Source: an uncultured Clostridia bacterium (GTDB lineage: Bacteria > Bacillota > Clostridia > TANB77 > CAG-508). From it: a stretch of DNA of 40,903 nucleotides. The stretch's first letter is position 1; every line of letters starts with the position of its first letter. Position numbers and translations under genes: made by a program. Below the pieces are notes generated by a model, which saw only the letters and a list, made by a program, of their open reading frames with translations, was not told the DNA's origin and did no database searches. Positions 1 through 9,494 of this stretch are shown piece by piece. Where the stretch lies: NCBI GenBank assembly GCA_947629045.1, contig CANRCF010000013.1, positions 1 to 40,903 of the forward strand, read 5' to 3'.

Positions 1-69
1 AGTTCAGTTGGTTAGAACGCTAGCCTGTCACGCTAGAGGTCGACGGTTCGAGCCCGTTCCAGGTCGCCA
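1..69 (+). tRNA. tRNA-Asp (GTC), 5' end cut by the window
   Basis: The window opens inside the D arm, so the 5' acceptor strand and position 8 are missing. The anticodon stem CTAGC/GCTAG closes a loop CTGTCAC with anticodon GTC. The T arm carries TTCGAGC, followed by the 3' acceptor strand, a G discriminator (normal for tRNA-Asp) and an encoded CCA ending at 69. A tRNA-Phe follows after 21 bases, so this is the end of a tRNA cluster. Confidence 0.95.
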
Positions 70-90
70 TTTTTTATTTATATATTACAT

Positions 91-166
<76 letters not shown>

Positions 167-167
167 C

Positions 168-202
168 AAAAAAAGATGTAAGTTTTTCTTACATCTTTTT
201 TC
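168..202 (+). terminator. Intrinsic terminator after the tRNA cluster
   Basis: Hairpin AGATGTAAG / CTTACATCT with a T5 loop, flanked by an A run on the left and a T run on the right. The flanks make it work in both directions, so it probably also ends the S41 protease transcript arriving from the other strand (stop at 226). Confidence 0.9.
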
Positions 203-225
203 ATTTTCTAATTATAGTAAAATAA

Positions 226-1404
226 CTATTTTTTATTCAATACATCTATGGCTTTTTGTAATTGTGTATCTTCTGATTCTTTTAAATCTACTTCTACATC
301 TGGCGTAATACCTATTTCATGTATTTCATTATGATTAGGTGTATAATATTTTTCAGTCGTAATTTTTAGTCCACTTCCATCTGATAGTCTCTCTAATGTT
401 TGAATAATTCCTTTTCCATAGGTTGTTTTTCCCACAAGTGTTGCAATATTATTGTCCTTTAATGCACCTGCTAAAATTTCAGATGCACTTGCTGAATATT
501 CATTCATTAACACTACTATTGGCATATTAATAATTGGTTTTTGTGTTGATTTACTAATCTCTTCCTCCCCGTTTTTATTTGCTGTAATTAATAATGTAGA
601 ATCCTTTTCAGTCATAAAATCTGCTATTTTTATTGCTTCATTTACAAGTCCTCCACCATTATTTCTTATATCTATAATTAATTTTGTAATTCCTTGTTTT
701 TTAAGGTTCTCATATTTTTCTTTGAATTCTTTTGAGCACTCACCTTCGAAATCAGAAATTGCAATATAACCAATATTACCATCTAATTTTTTTGTTGCAA
801 CATGGCTAATTATTATTTTTCTTCTTGTTAATTCTAATTCGATTATTTCTGTTCCACGTAGAATTTCTATATTTACTTTTGTACCTTCTTCTCCTTTTAT
901 TTTGTTAGATGCTTCCTCCATTTGACTTCCTGTATATGAAACTCCATCTATTTTTGTAATTATATCTCCTGGTTTTATTCCTGCTTCTTCTGCTGGTGAG
1001 CCTTCTATTGGGCTTATTACGGAAATAACATCATTTTCTTTATCAAGTAGCATATAAATTCCAATTCCTACATAATTTCCATTAGTTTCCTCCATAATTT
1101 CGTCCATTTCTTCTTTTGTATAATATACAGTATATGGGTCTCCTAATGCAGATATATATCCCTTCATTGCTCCTTCTATTAAAGCTTCATCATCAATTTC
1201 ACCAATATATCTTTCTTCCAATTCACTTCTAAACATTGATAATGTAGCTTCTAATCCTGTTACTGTTTCATTCTTTTTTGCAAAGCTTATGTTATTTGAT
1301 AAATAATGATATGTAGCAAATGCTGTTATTAAGGATGTAACAATAATTGTAATTATTATTAACATAATTATTTTATAAACTTTTTGCATATTATACTTTT
1401 CCAT
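226..1404 (-). CDS. S41 family C-terminal processing peptidase (CtpA/CtpB type)
   Basis: A membrane-anchored serine protease of 392 residues. One transmembrane segment lies at about 10-32, a PDZ domain at about 110-190 (GIKPGDIITKIDG) and the S41 catalytic domain after that. The nucleophile is in the SASASE cluster (304-309) and the catalytic lysine is K331 in YGKGIIQ, giving the Ser/Lys dyad of Ctp proteases. Length is normal for the family. It is the last gene of a minus-strand run that begins with ftsE, behind two M23 hydrolases, so a role in trimming envelope proteins or hydrolases is likely; B. subtilis CtpB instead acts in sporulation signalling. The 132-base gap upstream could hold a separate promoter. 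The exact paralogue is not settled. Confidence 0.92.
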   Translation of the reverse strand: MEKYNMQKVYKIIMLIIITIIVTSLITAFATYHYLSNNISFAKKNETVTGLEATLSMFRSELEERYIGEIDDEALIEGAMKGYISALGDPYTVYYTKEEMDEIMEETNGNYVGIGIYMLLDKENDVISVISPIEGSPAEEAGIKPGDIITKIDGVSYTGSQMEEASNKIKGEEGTKVNIEILRGTEIIELELTRRKIIISHVATKKLDGNIGYIAISDFEGECSKEFKEKYENLKKQGITKLIIDIRNNGGGLVNEAIKIADFMTEKDSTLLITANKNGEEEISKSTQKPIINMPIVVLMNEYSASASEILAGALKDNNIATLVGKTTYGKGIIQTLERLSDGSGLKITTEKYYTPNHNEIHEIGITPDVEVDLKESEDTQLQKAIDVLNKK

Positions 1405-1536
1405 TTTTAATTTCCTCGCTTTATCGTAAATATTTTTTTCATTATTAAAGAGAATGTTCTAAAATAATACTATTTATATTTTTGTTTTAGTTCATCCTCT
1501 TTATATAATTATATTTCATTTATATTTTTTAATTCA

Positions 1537-2808
1537 TTATAATATTACGTTCCGTAATTTAAAATAATTTAATGGGTTTTGTGTTACGCCATTTATTCTT
1601 ACCTCAAAATGTAAATGAGGTCCAGTAGAATTTCCTGTACTACCTGTTTGCATTATTAATTCCCCTTGCTTAACTTCTTTACCACCTTTTGTTAATATAG
1701 TCTGTCCATGTCCATATACAGTGGTTATGCCATTACCATGATATATCATTACGCAATTTCCATATGATCCCAGTTCACCAGCATAAGTAACAAATCCGTC
1801 CATTGCAGCTACTACTGGTGCTCCATATCCAGTATTTCCGATATCTATTCCTTGATGTAATTTTACTATACCTTCTATTGGATGTTCTCTTGTGCCATAA
1901 TATGATGTTATTGCTGTTCCCTGCATTGCAACTGGCCAAATCATATCTCCACCCATATATTGTATATCTATATTACCATTTTGAATATTTATCTCTTGCA
2001 TTTTTGCTTCTATAATAATAAGATCATTTTTATATTTTAATATTTCATCATTTAATTTTTTCTCTTCTTCTGATAATTGTGTTATATTTTTTTGTTGAGT
2101 TGCTTTTGTATTAAGTAGTACTGTTTCTGATTGTTCTGCTTTTATCTTTAATTCTTTAATTTCTTTCGTTTCTTCTTCTAATTTTGCTTTGGTGTAATTA
2201 ATTTCTTGTATTCTATTTTCTACTGTCTCCATCAATTCATTATCATATTCTGCCATTTCAACCATAGCATAATACAATGATAGGAATTCTGATAAACTTT
2301 TAGCTGATAACAATACATCTAAGTATGATATTTCTCCGGCTTCATATATTTCTACTAATCTTTTTCTTAATAATTTTTCTTTTTGATTATAGTCTGCCGT
2401 TGCTATTTGTAATTTTTTAGTTTCTTCTTCCATAGATGTTTGTAAATTTTGTAGCCTTGATTTTAGATTTTCATTTTCTTGCTCTTGCTGTAAAATTTTG
2501 TCATTCAATTCTTGTATATTTAATAGAGCAGTCGATATTTCTCCTTGTACATATTCAAGTTGTGAATTTACTTTATCTAAACTTTCTTGCAAATCATTTT
2601 TCTGTTGTCCTAAATCATTTAGTTTATCAATAGTTTCTTGGTCTAATTGCTTATTCTCTTCATTAGTGATATTTTGACTATTAGTATTTTGATTATTACT
2701 TATCGTCTTATTTTCTTTTAATCCATTATCACTAGCAAATGAAGATACTGAAAAAACAGATGATAAGACAATAGCAAGGAGAATACATATAATTTTCTGT
2801 TTTTTCAT
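1537..2808 (-). CDS. Secreted coiled-coil M23 peptidoglycan endopeptidase (EnvC/PcsB-like)
   Basis: A 423-residue exported protein. A signal peptide ends near residue 25 (SVSSFA). Long heptad-rich coiled coils fill about 50-275, interrupted by the short segment with GEISYLDVLLSAKSLSEFL that is typical of PcsB/EnvC-type hydrolases. A C-terminal LytM/M23 domain has zinc ligands H318 and D322 (HQGID) and the HLH motif with H398 and H400. Such coiled coils dock on the extracellular loop of FtsX, which activates the hydrolase; ftsEX lies just upstream in the same run. The start is supported by a GGAGG-type site (aggagggtgcaATG). It is a paralogue of the next gene (2829-4007). Confidence 0.92.
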   Translation of the reverse strand: MKKQKIICILLAIVLSSVFSVSSFASDNGLKENKTISNNQNTNSQNITNEENKQLDQETIDKLNDLGQQKNDLQESLDKVNSQLEYVQGEISTALLNIQELNDKILQQEQENENLKSRLQNLQTSMEEETKKLQIATADYNQKEKLLRKRLVEIYEAGEISYLDVLLSAKSLSEFLSLYYAMVEMAEYDNELMETVENRIQEINYTKAKLEEETKEIKELKIKAEQSETVLLNTKATQQKNITQLSEEEKKLNDEILKYKNDLIIIEAKMQEINIQNGNIDIQYMGGDMIWPVAMQGTAITSYYGTREHPIEGIVKLHQGIDIGNTGYGAPVVAAMDGFVTYAGELGSYGNCVMIYHGNGITTVYGHGQTILTKGGKEVKQGELIMQTGSTGNSTGPHLHFEVRINGVTQNPLNYFKLRNVIL

Positions 2809-2828
2809 TGCACCCTCCTCCTTTTTAT

Positions 2829-4007
2829 CTAATACTTCAAACCTGCTGGAATATCAAGTAAACCGCAAGTTAATGGATTAATTTCAGTCATATAATAAGG
2901 TGTTCTTAATACTTCAAAATGTAAGTGAGGACCAGAACCTACACCTGTGTTACCACTAAGTGCTATTCTCATTCCTCTTGTTACATATTGACCTTCTGAT
3001 ACAAGTGCCTTGCTCAAATGTTGATATCTAGTATATAAGTCATTTGCGTGTTTTATTAATACAAATATTCCTCTTGCATTAGTCTTCTGAACGCTTAACA
3101 CATAACCATCGGCAGAAGCAAATACTGATGTTCCGATACTTACTGGTATATCTATACCTCTATGATTACTGCTTGCTCCAGCAACTGGTGCATTTCTTGA
3201 TCCGAAACCAGAACTTATAACATTATATCTAGGTGCAGTATTAGAGATAGGCCAACCTAATCTTCCTGAAAATGTACCACTATATATATCAGAAGCGCTA
3301 GCTGCTTGTCTTCTAATTTTTTCTTCGATTTCATCTAATTCTTTTTGATATACTTCTAATTCCTTTTGTATTTTCTTCTCTTCTTCTGTTAATTTTGCAA
3401 CTTTTTCTTGTTTTTCCTGCTTTACAACTTCCATTTGCTTTTCTTTTACTTCAGCTGTTTTTTTAGCAGTATCTAATTCTGTTTTTTGTTCTTTTAGTTC
3501 ATTTCTAGCCTTCTCTAGAGATTGCATTTCTTGTTCTACTTCATCCATTTGTTTATTGTCAGCTTCTGCTAATTCTTGTACTCTGGTATTAAGTGAAATA
3601 TAGTCCCAAATATTTTCTGCTGATAGCATAACATCTAAAAATGTAATTTGTCCCTCTTCATAAATTGCAACTAATCTATCTTCTAGTAATTTCTTTTTAT
3701 TCTCTAAATCTTTTTCTGCTGCATCTATTTCTTTATTTTTAGTTTCTATATTTGCTTCTATTTTTGTAATTTGTGTTTTTAGCTGGCTAACTTCAGTTTG
3801 ATATTTAGAAATTTCATCATCCAAATCTGATATGTCATCTAATGCTGTTTTCTTTTCATCCTTAATATCTTTTTGATCTTCCTTAGCACTATCAATTTTG
3901 TTCTGTAGTTCATTTCTTTGTTGTGTATAACTTGTAGCAAGTACCCTTGTAAACATAGTAATTAGTATTAACAATGCTAATAATACAGATACTATTTTTC
4001 TTTTCAT
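2829..4007 (-). CDS. Secreted coiled-coil M23 peptidoglycan endopeptidase (EnvC/PcsB-like), second paralogue
   Basis: A 392-residue exported protein with the same build as its downstream neighbour: signal peptide to about residue 25, charged coiled coils over about 28-235 interrupted by GQITFLDVMLSAENIWDYI, and a C-terminal M23 domain with H282/D286 (HRGID) and H361/H363 (HLHFEV). The stop is 20 bases before the next gene and the start is 43 bases after ftsX, so all are one operon. FtsEX activates hydrolases of this architecture in other Gram-positives, so this is the likely partner. Having two adjacent paralogues suggests divided or stage-specific roles. Confidence 0.93.
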   Translation of the reverse strand: MKRKIVSVLLALLILITMFTRVLATSYTQQRNELQNKIDSAKEDQKDIKDEKKTALDDISDLDDEISKYQTEVSQLKTQITKIEANIETKNKEIDAAEKDLENKKKLLEDRLVAIYEEGQITFLDVMLSAENIWDYISLNTRVQELAEADNKQMDEVEQEMQSLEKARNELKEQKTELDTAKKTAEVKEKQMEVVKQEKQEKVAKLTEEEKKIQKELEVYQKELDEIEEKIRRQAASASDIYSGTFSGRLGWPISNTAPRYNVISSGFGSRNAPVAGASSNHRGIDIPVSIGTSVFASADGYVLSVQKTNARGIFVLIKHANDLYTRYQHLSKALVSEGQYVTRGMRIALSGNTGVGSGPHLHFEVLRTPYYMTEINPLTCGLLDIPAGLKY

Positions 4008-4050
4008 AAGCGTTTCTCCTCATATTTCTAGATTTCGTATTTTAATTATT

Positions 4051-4953
4051 CTATACTTCTAAGTACTTTCTCATTGAAATAGCACTACCTATAGCACCAA
4101 TTCCAATTCCTAATGCTAAATATACTGTTATTAAAATTCCTAGCATATCTTGCATTGATAATAATTGTACACTCATATTAGCTAGTAATAATGATTCTTC
4201 TATTTTCATAATTACTGAATTATAGCAAACACCTAAAATTAAAATAGAAATTAAAACTGAAATTACACCAATTAGCATACCTTCTACCATAAATGGCCAT
4301 CTAATAAAGCTATTAGTTGCACCAACATATTTCATAATTGAAATTTCCTTTCGCCTTGCGTGCACTGTTAATTTTATAGTATTTGTTATTATAAATATTG
4401 AGATGAGTACTAAAATTACTAATATAATAATTGTAATAATTTTTAGTCCATCAGCAATTTTAATTAATGCATTTATTGTGTCTGCTTTACTTTCAATTTT
4501 TGCTACTATATCTGATGTTAATATTTTACTCTGTACTTCTTCTAATTTAGTTAAATCTGTTAATGTTACTATGTAAGCTGCTTTAAAAGGATTACCTTCT
4601 CCTTCATAACTAGATAATAGTGATTTTCTATTTTTAAACATCCTTTTCATTTCTTCTAGAGCTTCTTCTTTTGATTGATATACACATGTATTTACATATT
4701 CTAATTGTTTTATTTTATTTCCTAATTCTGTTGTTTGCTCTTGTGTTGCTTCATCATAAATAAACACCTTCATTCCTTGTTGCTCTTCTACTGTTTTTGT
4801 AATATGGTTTACATTTTCTCCTACTACAAAGAAAATTCCAAATATAAACATAGTTGCACACATGATAATTAAAGATGCCATTGTAGATTTTTTGTTTTTA
4901 AATACATTTCTAAATCCTTCACCTATTAAATATCCAAAAATACTATATCTCAC
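4051..4953 (-). CDS. ftsX: Cell division protein FtsX
   Basis: Integral membrane subunit of FtsEX. The first transmembrane helix (about 25-50) is followed by an extracytoplasmic domain of about 110 residues, then three further helices near the C terminus (about 170-195, 225-250, 275-295); this four-helix layout is that of FtsX. It transmits FtsE ATP hydrolysis to extracellular peptidoglycan hydrolases. I chose GTG at 4953 because AAAGGTGG sits 8 bases upstream; a longer GTG start at 4965 lies inside that binding site. The start overlaps the 3' end of ftsE, indicating translational coupling. Confidence 0.92.
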   Translation of the reverse strand: MRYSIFGYLIGEGFRNVFKNKKSTMASLIIMCATMFIFGIFFVVGENVNHITKTVEEQQGMKVFIYDEATQEQTTELGNKIKQLEYVNTCVYQSKEEALEEMKRMFKNRKSLLSSYEGEGNPFKAAYIVTLTDLTKLEEVQSKILTSDIVAKIESKADTINALIKIADGLKIITIIILVILVLISIFIITNTIKLTVHARRKEISIMKYVGATNSFIRWPFMVEGMLIGVISVLISILILGVCYNSVIMKIEESLLLANMSVQLLSMQDMLGILITVYLALGIGIGAIGSAISMRKYLEV

Positions 4954-5629
4954 GGTTATATCCACCTTTTTTATCGTCTCTTACGATATTACCTTCTTCA
5001 ATTTGAATTACTCTTTTTTTCATTCTGTCTACTATATCTTTTGCGTGTGTTGCTACAACTACAGTTGTGCCTCTATTATTGATATCGTTTAAAAGTGTCA
5101 TAATATCCCATGCAGTTTCTGGGTCTAAGTTTCCAGTAGGCTCATCAGCTATTAGCATTGATGGGTTATTCACTAATGCTCTTGCTAACGCTACTCTTTG
5201 TTGCTCTCCACCTGATAACTCATTTGGATACATTTTAGCTTTATTACTTAAACCGACCAAAGATAATACCATTGGCACTTGTCTTCTAATATGTCTAGGG
5301 GTTGCCCTTACTATGTACATGGCATAAGCTACATTATCATATACTGTTCTATCTGGTAAAAGCCTAAAATCTTGGAAAACTACCCCCATACTTCTTCTTA
5401 AATATGGAACACGTTTAGGCTTTAAAAAAGTAGTATCTTTTCCATTTATAATAATGTTTCCAGAAGTTGGCTCTTCCTCTTTTAAAATTAACTTTATAAG
5501 GGTTGATTTACCTGAGCCTGAGCTTCCTACTAAAAATGCAAATTCACCTTTATCAATAATAAAATTAGCATTATGTACGGCTTCTGTACCAGTATCATAA
5601 GTTTTGCTAACATTTCTAAATTCAATCAT
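4943..5629 (-). CDS. ftsE: Cell division ATP-binding protein FtsE
   Basis: A 228-residue ABC ATPase that pairs with FtsX at the membrane. Walker A GSSGSGKST is at 35-43, the Q loop includes VFQDFRLL, the signature is LSGGEQQR and Walker B is MLIADEPTGNLDPE, followed by the switch histidine in VVATHAKD. Length is standard. It is the first gene of the envelope operon, preceded by AGAGGAGTC and a good promoter at 5691-5719. Confidence 0.96.
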   Translation of the reverse strand: MIEFRNVSKTYDTGTEAVHNANFIIDKGEFAFLVGSSGSGKSTLIKLILKEEEPTSGNIIINGKDTTFLKPKRVPYLRRSMGVVFQDFRLLPDRTVYDNVAYAMYIVRATPRHIRRQVPMVLSLVGLSNKAKMYPNELSGGEQQRVALARALVNNPSMLIADEPTGNLDPETAWDIMTLLNDINNRGTTVVVATHAKDIVDRMKKRVIQIEEGNIVRDDKKGGYNREI

Positions 5630-5690
5630 AAGTTGACTCCTCTAAATCGTCTTATAATAAGACACTATATTACATTTTTTATATACCCTT

Positions 5691-5719
5691 ATCATAACAA
5701 TAAACTAATTTATTTGCAA
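5691..5719 (-). promoter_or_regulatory. Sigma-A type promoter of the ftsEX operon
   Basis: Read on the minus strand: TTGCAA (5714-5719), a 17-base spacer, then TATGAT (5691-5696), about 60 bases before the ftsE start. Confidence 0.65.
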
Positions 5720-5743
5720 GTCCTTTTTTTGGTATTTTGAAGA

Positions 5744-5793
5744 AAAAAGGCAGAATAAATCGATAATTTAATTAACGATTTTCTGCCTTTTGC
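5744..5793 (-). terminator. Intrinsic terminator of the transketolase transcript
   Basis: On the minus strand AAAAGGCAGAA pairs with TTCTGCCTTTT across an inner AATCG/CGATT stem, followed by a T run. It sits between structured repeat copy 1 and ftsE, so that repeat lies in the 3' untranslated part of the transketolase message. Confidence 0.85.
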
Positions 5794-5858
5794 TTTATAA
5801 TACTATGTTTTGGGCTTGCTACAAAATTCACAAAAAATTTACAATTAATTTTTATATT

Positions 5859-6030
5859 AAACTTAAAATATTATGTTTTTTAGTACCTTGTTGTCGCAAC
5901 CATATTATGTAATAAATTGTTAATACTTAACAATTTATTACATACTTATATGTTGGTTGCTCCAAGCGCACTTCGCTTACGCTTCGTTTGAACGCTACGC
6001 GGTACTTACAAAACATAATATTTTAAGTTT
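5859..6030 (+). repeat. Structured repeat, copy 1 (172 bp)
   Basis: Nested inverted repeats close a conserved core. A perfect 21-bp outer stem pairs 5859-5879 with 6010-6030. Then GTACC/GGTAC (5883-5887 / 6001-6005), GCAACC/GGTTGC (5896-5901 / 5955-5960) and a perfect 18-bp hairpin (5906-5923 / 5927-5944, loop tac). A conserved single-stranded tail runs from TCCAAGCGCACTTCG (5961) to GCTACGC (6000). Copy 2 at 10327-10488 has the same core in inverse orientation with compensatory stem changes. The copies face opposite ways relative to flanking genes, which suits a small non-autonomous mobile element or an independent RNA better than a cis-regulator. No coding potential seen. Confidence 0.85.
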
Positions 6031-6056
6031 TACAATAATTAAAAAAATTATAAAAA

Positions 6057-6983
6057 TTATAAAAATTTTTCAATGATAGCAATGCTGTCAATTTTGAAGT
6101 ATTTTAATAATTCTTCTGCTTTGCCAGATTTACCAAAAGTATCTTTTACACCCATTCTTTCTACTTTTGCTGGATATTCTTCCGCTAATACTTCACAAAC
6201 TGCACTTCCTAGTCCACCAATAATACTATGGTCTTCAACTGTAATTAATCTTTTAGTTTCTTTTGCACATTTTATAATTAATTTCTTATCTATTGGCTTT
6301 ATTGTATACATATCTACAACACGTACATTTATATTTTTCTTTTTTAGTTCTTCTTGTGCAATTAAAGCTTCTGAAACAGTTACACCTGTTACAAAAATTG
6401 TAGCATCTGTACCTTCTCCATGCTGAATACCCTTACCTATTTCAAATTTTTGCTTTTCATCATAAATTACTGGTGTAGCTAATCTACTTAATCTAACATA
6501 AACAGGGCCATGAAATTTAGATATTTCCTCTATTACCCATTTTGTTTGTGTATCATCTGATGGTGAAATTACTGTCATATTAGGAAGTGTTCTCATTAAG
6601 CTTAAATCCTCTAACATTTGATGTGTTGCACCATCTTCACCAACTGTAACGCCCGCATGGGTTGCACAAATTTTAACATTTAAATTTGGATAGCAAATAC
6701 TATTACGAATTTGGTCATAAGCTCTACCTGCTGCAAATACTGCGAATGTACTTGCATACGGAATTTTATTGCAGGTTGAAAGTCCAGCAGATATTCCCAT
6801 TAAGTTTTGCTCTGCAATTCCAACGTCTATAAATCTTTCAGGAAATTTCTTTGCAAATATATTAGTTTTTGTAGCTGATGATAAATCTGCATCTAGTACA
6901 ACAACATTTTCATTTTTTTCTCCAAGTTCAGCTAATGCTTCGCCATAGCTTTGCCTTGTAGCAATTTTCTTTTCCATATTCAT
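6057..6983 (-). CDS. Transketolase, C-terminal subunit
   Basis: Carries the pyrimidine-binding and C-terminal domains of a transketolase split into two genes. Landmarks include DADLSSATKTNIF, GIAEQNLMGISAGLS with the catalytic Glu that activates thiamine diphosphate, and HAGVTVGEDGATHQ. It works with the N-terminal subunit encoded just upstream (7101-7940) in the non-oxidative pentose phosphate pathway. I start at 6983, where AAAGGAAGAAAG precedes two in-frame ATGs; a longer reading to 7010 would place that site inside the gene. A 117-base AT-rich spacer separates the two subunits. Confidence 0.93.
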   Translation of the reverse strand: MNMEKKIATRQSYGEALAELGEKNENVVVLDADLSSATKTNIFAKKFPERFIDVGIAEQNLMGISAGLSTCNKIPYASTFAVFAAGRAYDQIRNSICYPNLNVKICATHAGVTVGEDGATHQMLEDLSLMRTLPNMTVISPSDDTQTKWVIEEISKFHGPVYVRLSRLATPVIYDEKQKFEIGKGIQHGEGTDATIFVTGVTVSEALIAQEELKKKNINVRVVDMYTIKPIDKKLIIKCAKETKRLITVEDHSIIGGLGSAVCEVLAEEYPAKVERMGVKDTFGKSGKAEELLKYFKIDSIAIIEKFL

Positions 6984-7100
6984 ATTCTTTCTTCCTTTCT
7001 TTGTTTGCATTATTTCTATTGATTTATTTTAACTGATTTAACTTATTAAAATTATTTAAATTATTAATATTATTTAATTTAACTGCGACTTGCATTTTGT

Positions 7101-7940
7101 TTAGTTTATGTATTTTAATTTTAGCTCACTTATAGCCTGTTTATATTGTTCTTCATTTGGAGCCTTTCCATGCCATGAAGCATCATTTTCCATAAATGAT
7201 ACACCTTTTCCTTTTACAGTTTCTGCAATTATAACGCTTGGCATTCCTTTTTTTTGTTTTACTGTATCAAATGCATGAATTAGACTTTCAATATTATGAC
7301 CGTCAACAGTTACTGCATAAAATCCAAAGCTTTCAAATTTTTCTTTAATATCCATTAGTCCTGCTACATTTTCTACATTTCCGTCTATTTGTAAATGATT
7401 GTGGTCAACTATTAAGCAAAGATTATCAAGTTTATTTTTGCTAGCAGACATTGCAGCTTCCCATACTTGACCTTCTTCTATTTCTCCATCTCCTACTAAA
7501 CAATAAACTCTATAACCTGCACTATTCATTTTAGAGGCTAAAGCCATTCCAACTGATGCAGATAAACCTTGTCCTAGTGAGCCTGTTGTCATATCAACAC
7601 CCGGTATTTTGTTCATATCTGGGTGACCTTGCATATTGCTTCCGATTTTACGGAAATCCTTTAATAAGTCTCTACTAAAATAACCTTTTCTTGCAAGTAC
7701 TGCATATAATGCCGTAGAGCAATGCCCTTTTGAAAGTACAAACCTATCTCTTTCTTGCGAATCAGGCTTTTTAGGGTCTATGTTCATTTGGTTAAAGTAT
7801 AGCACTGCCAAAATATCAGCGCAAGAAAGCGCACCACCAGGATGACCTGACTGCGCGCTATATACCTGCTCAATTACATCTATTCTAATATCATTTGCAA
7901 TACTTTCTAATGCTTCTATTTTTGTAATTTTCATATTCAA
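7101..7940 (-). CDS. Transketolase, N-terminal (thiamine diphosphate-binding) subunit
   Basis: 279 residues. SGHPGGALSCADILAVLYF near the N terminus and SKGHCSTALYAVL hold substrate- and cofactor-binding histidines. The thiamine diphosphate/magnesium motif GDGEIEEGQ... runs to a conserved NHLQIDG. This is the usual half-size split transketolase of anaerobic Firmicutes, which forms the enzyme with the 6057-6983 product. It lies 61 bases after upp on the same strand. Confidence 0.94.
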   Translation of the reverse strand: MNMKITKIEALESIANDIRIDVIEQVYSAQSGHPGGALSCADILAVLYFNQMNIDPKKPDSQERDRFVLSKGHCSTALYAVLARKGYFSRDLLKDFRKIGSNMQGHPDMNKIPGVDMTTGSLGQGLSASVGMALASKMNSAGYRVYCLVGDGEIEEGQVWEAAMSASKNKLDNLCLIVDHNHLQIDGNVENVAGLMDIKEKFESFGFYAVTVDGHNIESLIHAFDTVKQKKGMPSVIIAETVKGKGVSFMENDASWHGKAPNEEQYKQAISELKLKYIN

Positions 7941-8001
7941 TTCTCTCCTTTTTTATTTTTTTCTTCTTTTATTTACTTCGTATATTCTATATCATTTCTT
8001 A

Positions 8002-8628
8002 TTATTTCGTTCCAAAAATTCTATCGCCTGCATCTCCTAAACCTGGAACAATGTATTTATTTTCATTTAAGTGATCATCTATGTGTGCACAATAAATTTG
8101 AACATCTGGATGCTTTTCTTCTACCTTTTTAATTCCTTCTGGTGCTGCAATAATAGATAAAAATTTAATATTTTTTACACCCTTACTTTTTAAAAGCTCT
8201 ATCGCATCTAATGCCGAACCTCCTGTTGCAAGCATTGGGTCTAATATGATTACTTCTCTATGTTCAATGTCTTTTGGTACTTTGAAATAGTAATTAACTG
8301 GTTCAAATGTTTTTTCATTTCTGTACATTCCAATATGTCCTATTTTTGCATTTGGAATTACTCTAATTACACCATCTAGCATACCAGTACCCGCTCTTAA
8401 AATTGGCACAAATGCATACTTATCTTCATCTAGTTTTCCTATTTTCATTTTTTCAAGTGGTGTTTCAATTTCTGTCGTTTCTAGCTTAGCATCTCTCATT
8501 GCCTCATAGCATAAAAACATTGCTATTTCAGATATTAGTTCTCTAAATTCCTTAGTCCCTGTTTTTTTATCCCTTAATATTGCAAGTTTGTGCTCTATTA
8601 AAGGATGATTTAGTTCAATAGTTTTCAT
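8002..8628 (-). CDS. upp: Uracil phosphoribosyltransferase
   Basis: 208 residues, the full family length. Converts uracil and PRPP to UMP in pyrimidine salvage. The PRPP loop [19 protein letters not shown] is intact, the N terminus shows [13 protein letters not shown], and the C-terminal uracil site is [13 protein letters not shown]. Transcribed with the genes on both sides; AAAGGAGG lies just before the start. Confidence 0.97.
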   Translation of the reverse strand: MKTIELNHPLIEHKLAILRDKKTGTKEFRELISEIAMFLCYEAMRDAKLETTEIETPLEKMKIGKLDEDKYAFVPILRAGTGMLDGVIRVIPNAKIGHIGMYRNEKTFEPVNYYFKVPKDIEHREVIILDPMLATGGSALDAIELLKSKGVKNIKFLSIIAAPEGIKKVEEKHPDVQIYCAHIDDHLNENKYIVPGLGDAGDRIFGTK

Positions 8629-8680
8629 ATTTATTTTCCTCCTTTTTGAAAACTTTTTGTTTTCTAAATAAATAGTTTTA

Positions 8681-9394
8681 CTATTTTATTGCCCTAATAG
8701 CTTCATCTGTTACTTTATCTTTATCAAACTTTTTCATTATAAAAATTGCTATTGCTACTATTAAAAACGTTACGCCATAAATTATTAAGCTAATATACCA
8801 ATCTCCATTAAGGAGACTTGCACCTGCTAAGGTAGATGACACAACTGATGGAAATCTAGCTATTGTTGAAATGATAATAAAGTCTATTGGCTTTATTGGA
8901 AGTAGTGCTGCAATGTATGTAAGTAAGTCTTTTGGTGTTCCAGGAATGAAAAATAGAATAAAAATTATAAAGCGAATTGTTCTTGGATTTTGAAATACTC
9001 TACTATTTTCTATTTTTTCTATCTTTTTGCTATCTACAAAATCATATATAAATTTTCTTCCTAATTTATGTACTAGCAGATAAATGAAGGCTGAAATTAT
9101 TGCAGCTGCAACCATTATAAATACTGTTCCCCATAAACCACCATAGCAAATTCCTGCTAGTATTTCTATTGGTTCTCCTGGAATTATAAATAAAAATATT
9201 TGTGCAAATTGCAAGCCAAATAGCATTAAAAAGCCTATGAACCCAGAATTTGTTACTTTCTCCTTAAACGCTTCTTGTCCTTCGGAAGTTGATAAATTCT
9301 TTACAATTGGTATCAAGTAAATTGTAATTCCTACTACAATTGCTATTACTACGCATAGCGAAATTATTTTTAAAATTTTACTTTTTTTACTCAT
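8681..9394 (-). CDS. TVP38/TMEM64 (DedA-like) membrane protein
   Basis: 237 residues with an N-terminal helix at about 8-30 and four or five later hydrophobic segments. The family motif is visible as [20 protein letters not shown] and, in the second half, as [20 protein letters not shown]. Members of this superfamily are proposed lipid scramblases or undecaprenyl-phosphate/phospholipid flippases; the substrate here cannot be read from sequence. It sits between sortase B and upp on the same strand. Confidence 0.88.
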   Translation of the reverse strand: MSKKSKILKIISLCVVIAIVVGITIYLIPIVKNLSTSEGQEAFKEKVTNSGFIGFLMLFGLQFAQIFLFIIPGEPIEILAGICYGGLWGTVFIMVAAAIISAFIYLLVHKLGRKFIYDFVDSKKIEKIENSRVFQNPRTIRFIIFILFFIPGTPKDLLTYIAALLPIKPIDFIIISTIARFPSVVSSTLAGASLLNGDWYISLIIYGVTFLIVAIAIFIMKKFDKDKVTDEAIRAIK

Positions 9395-9494
9395 ATTTTT
9401 TCTCTTTTCTTTACTTTTATAAGTGTTATAAATAATACATTTTTAGTGAATGGGTTATCTTTTGTTATTTGTTTCACTATTTAATTATTTTTGC

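Noticed and set aside
5859-6030. Retron or group II intron RNA
   Set aside because: No reverse transcriptase is encoded in the window and no intron domain V-like motif is present; retron-like ends are noted only as an analogy.
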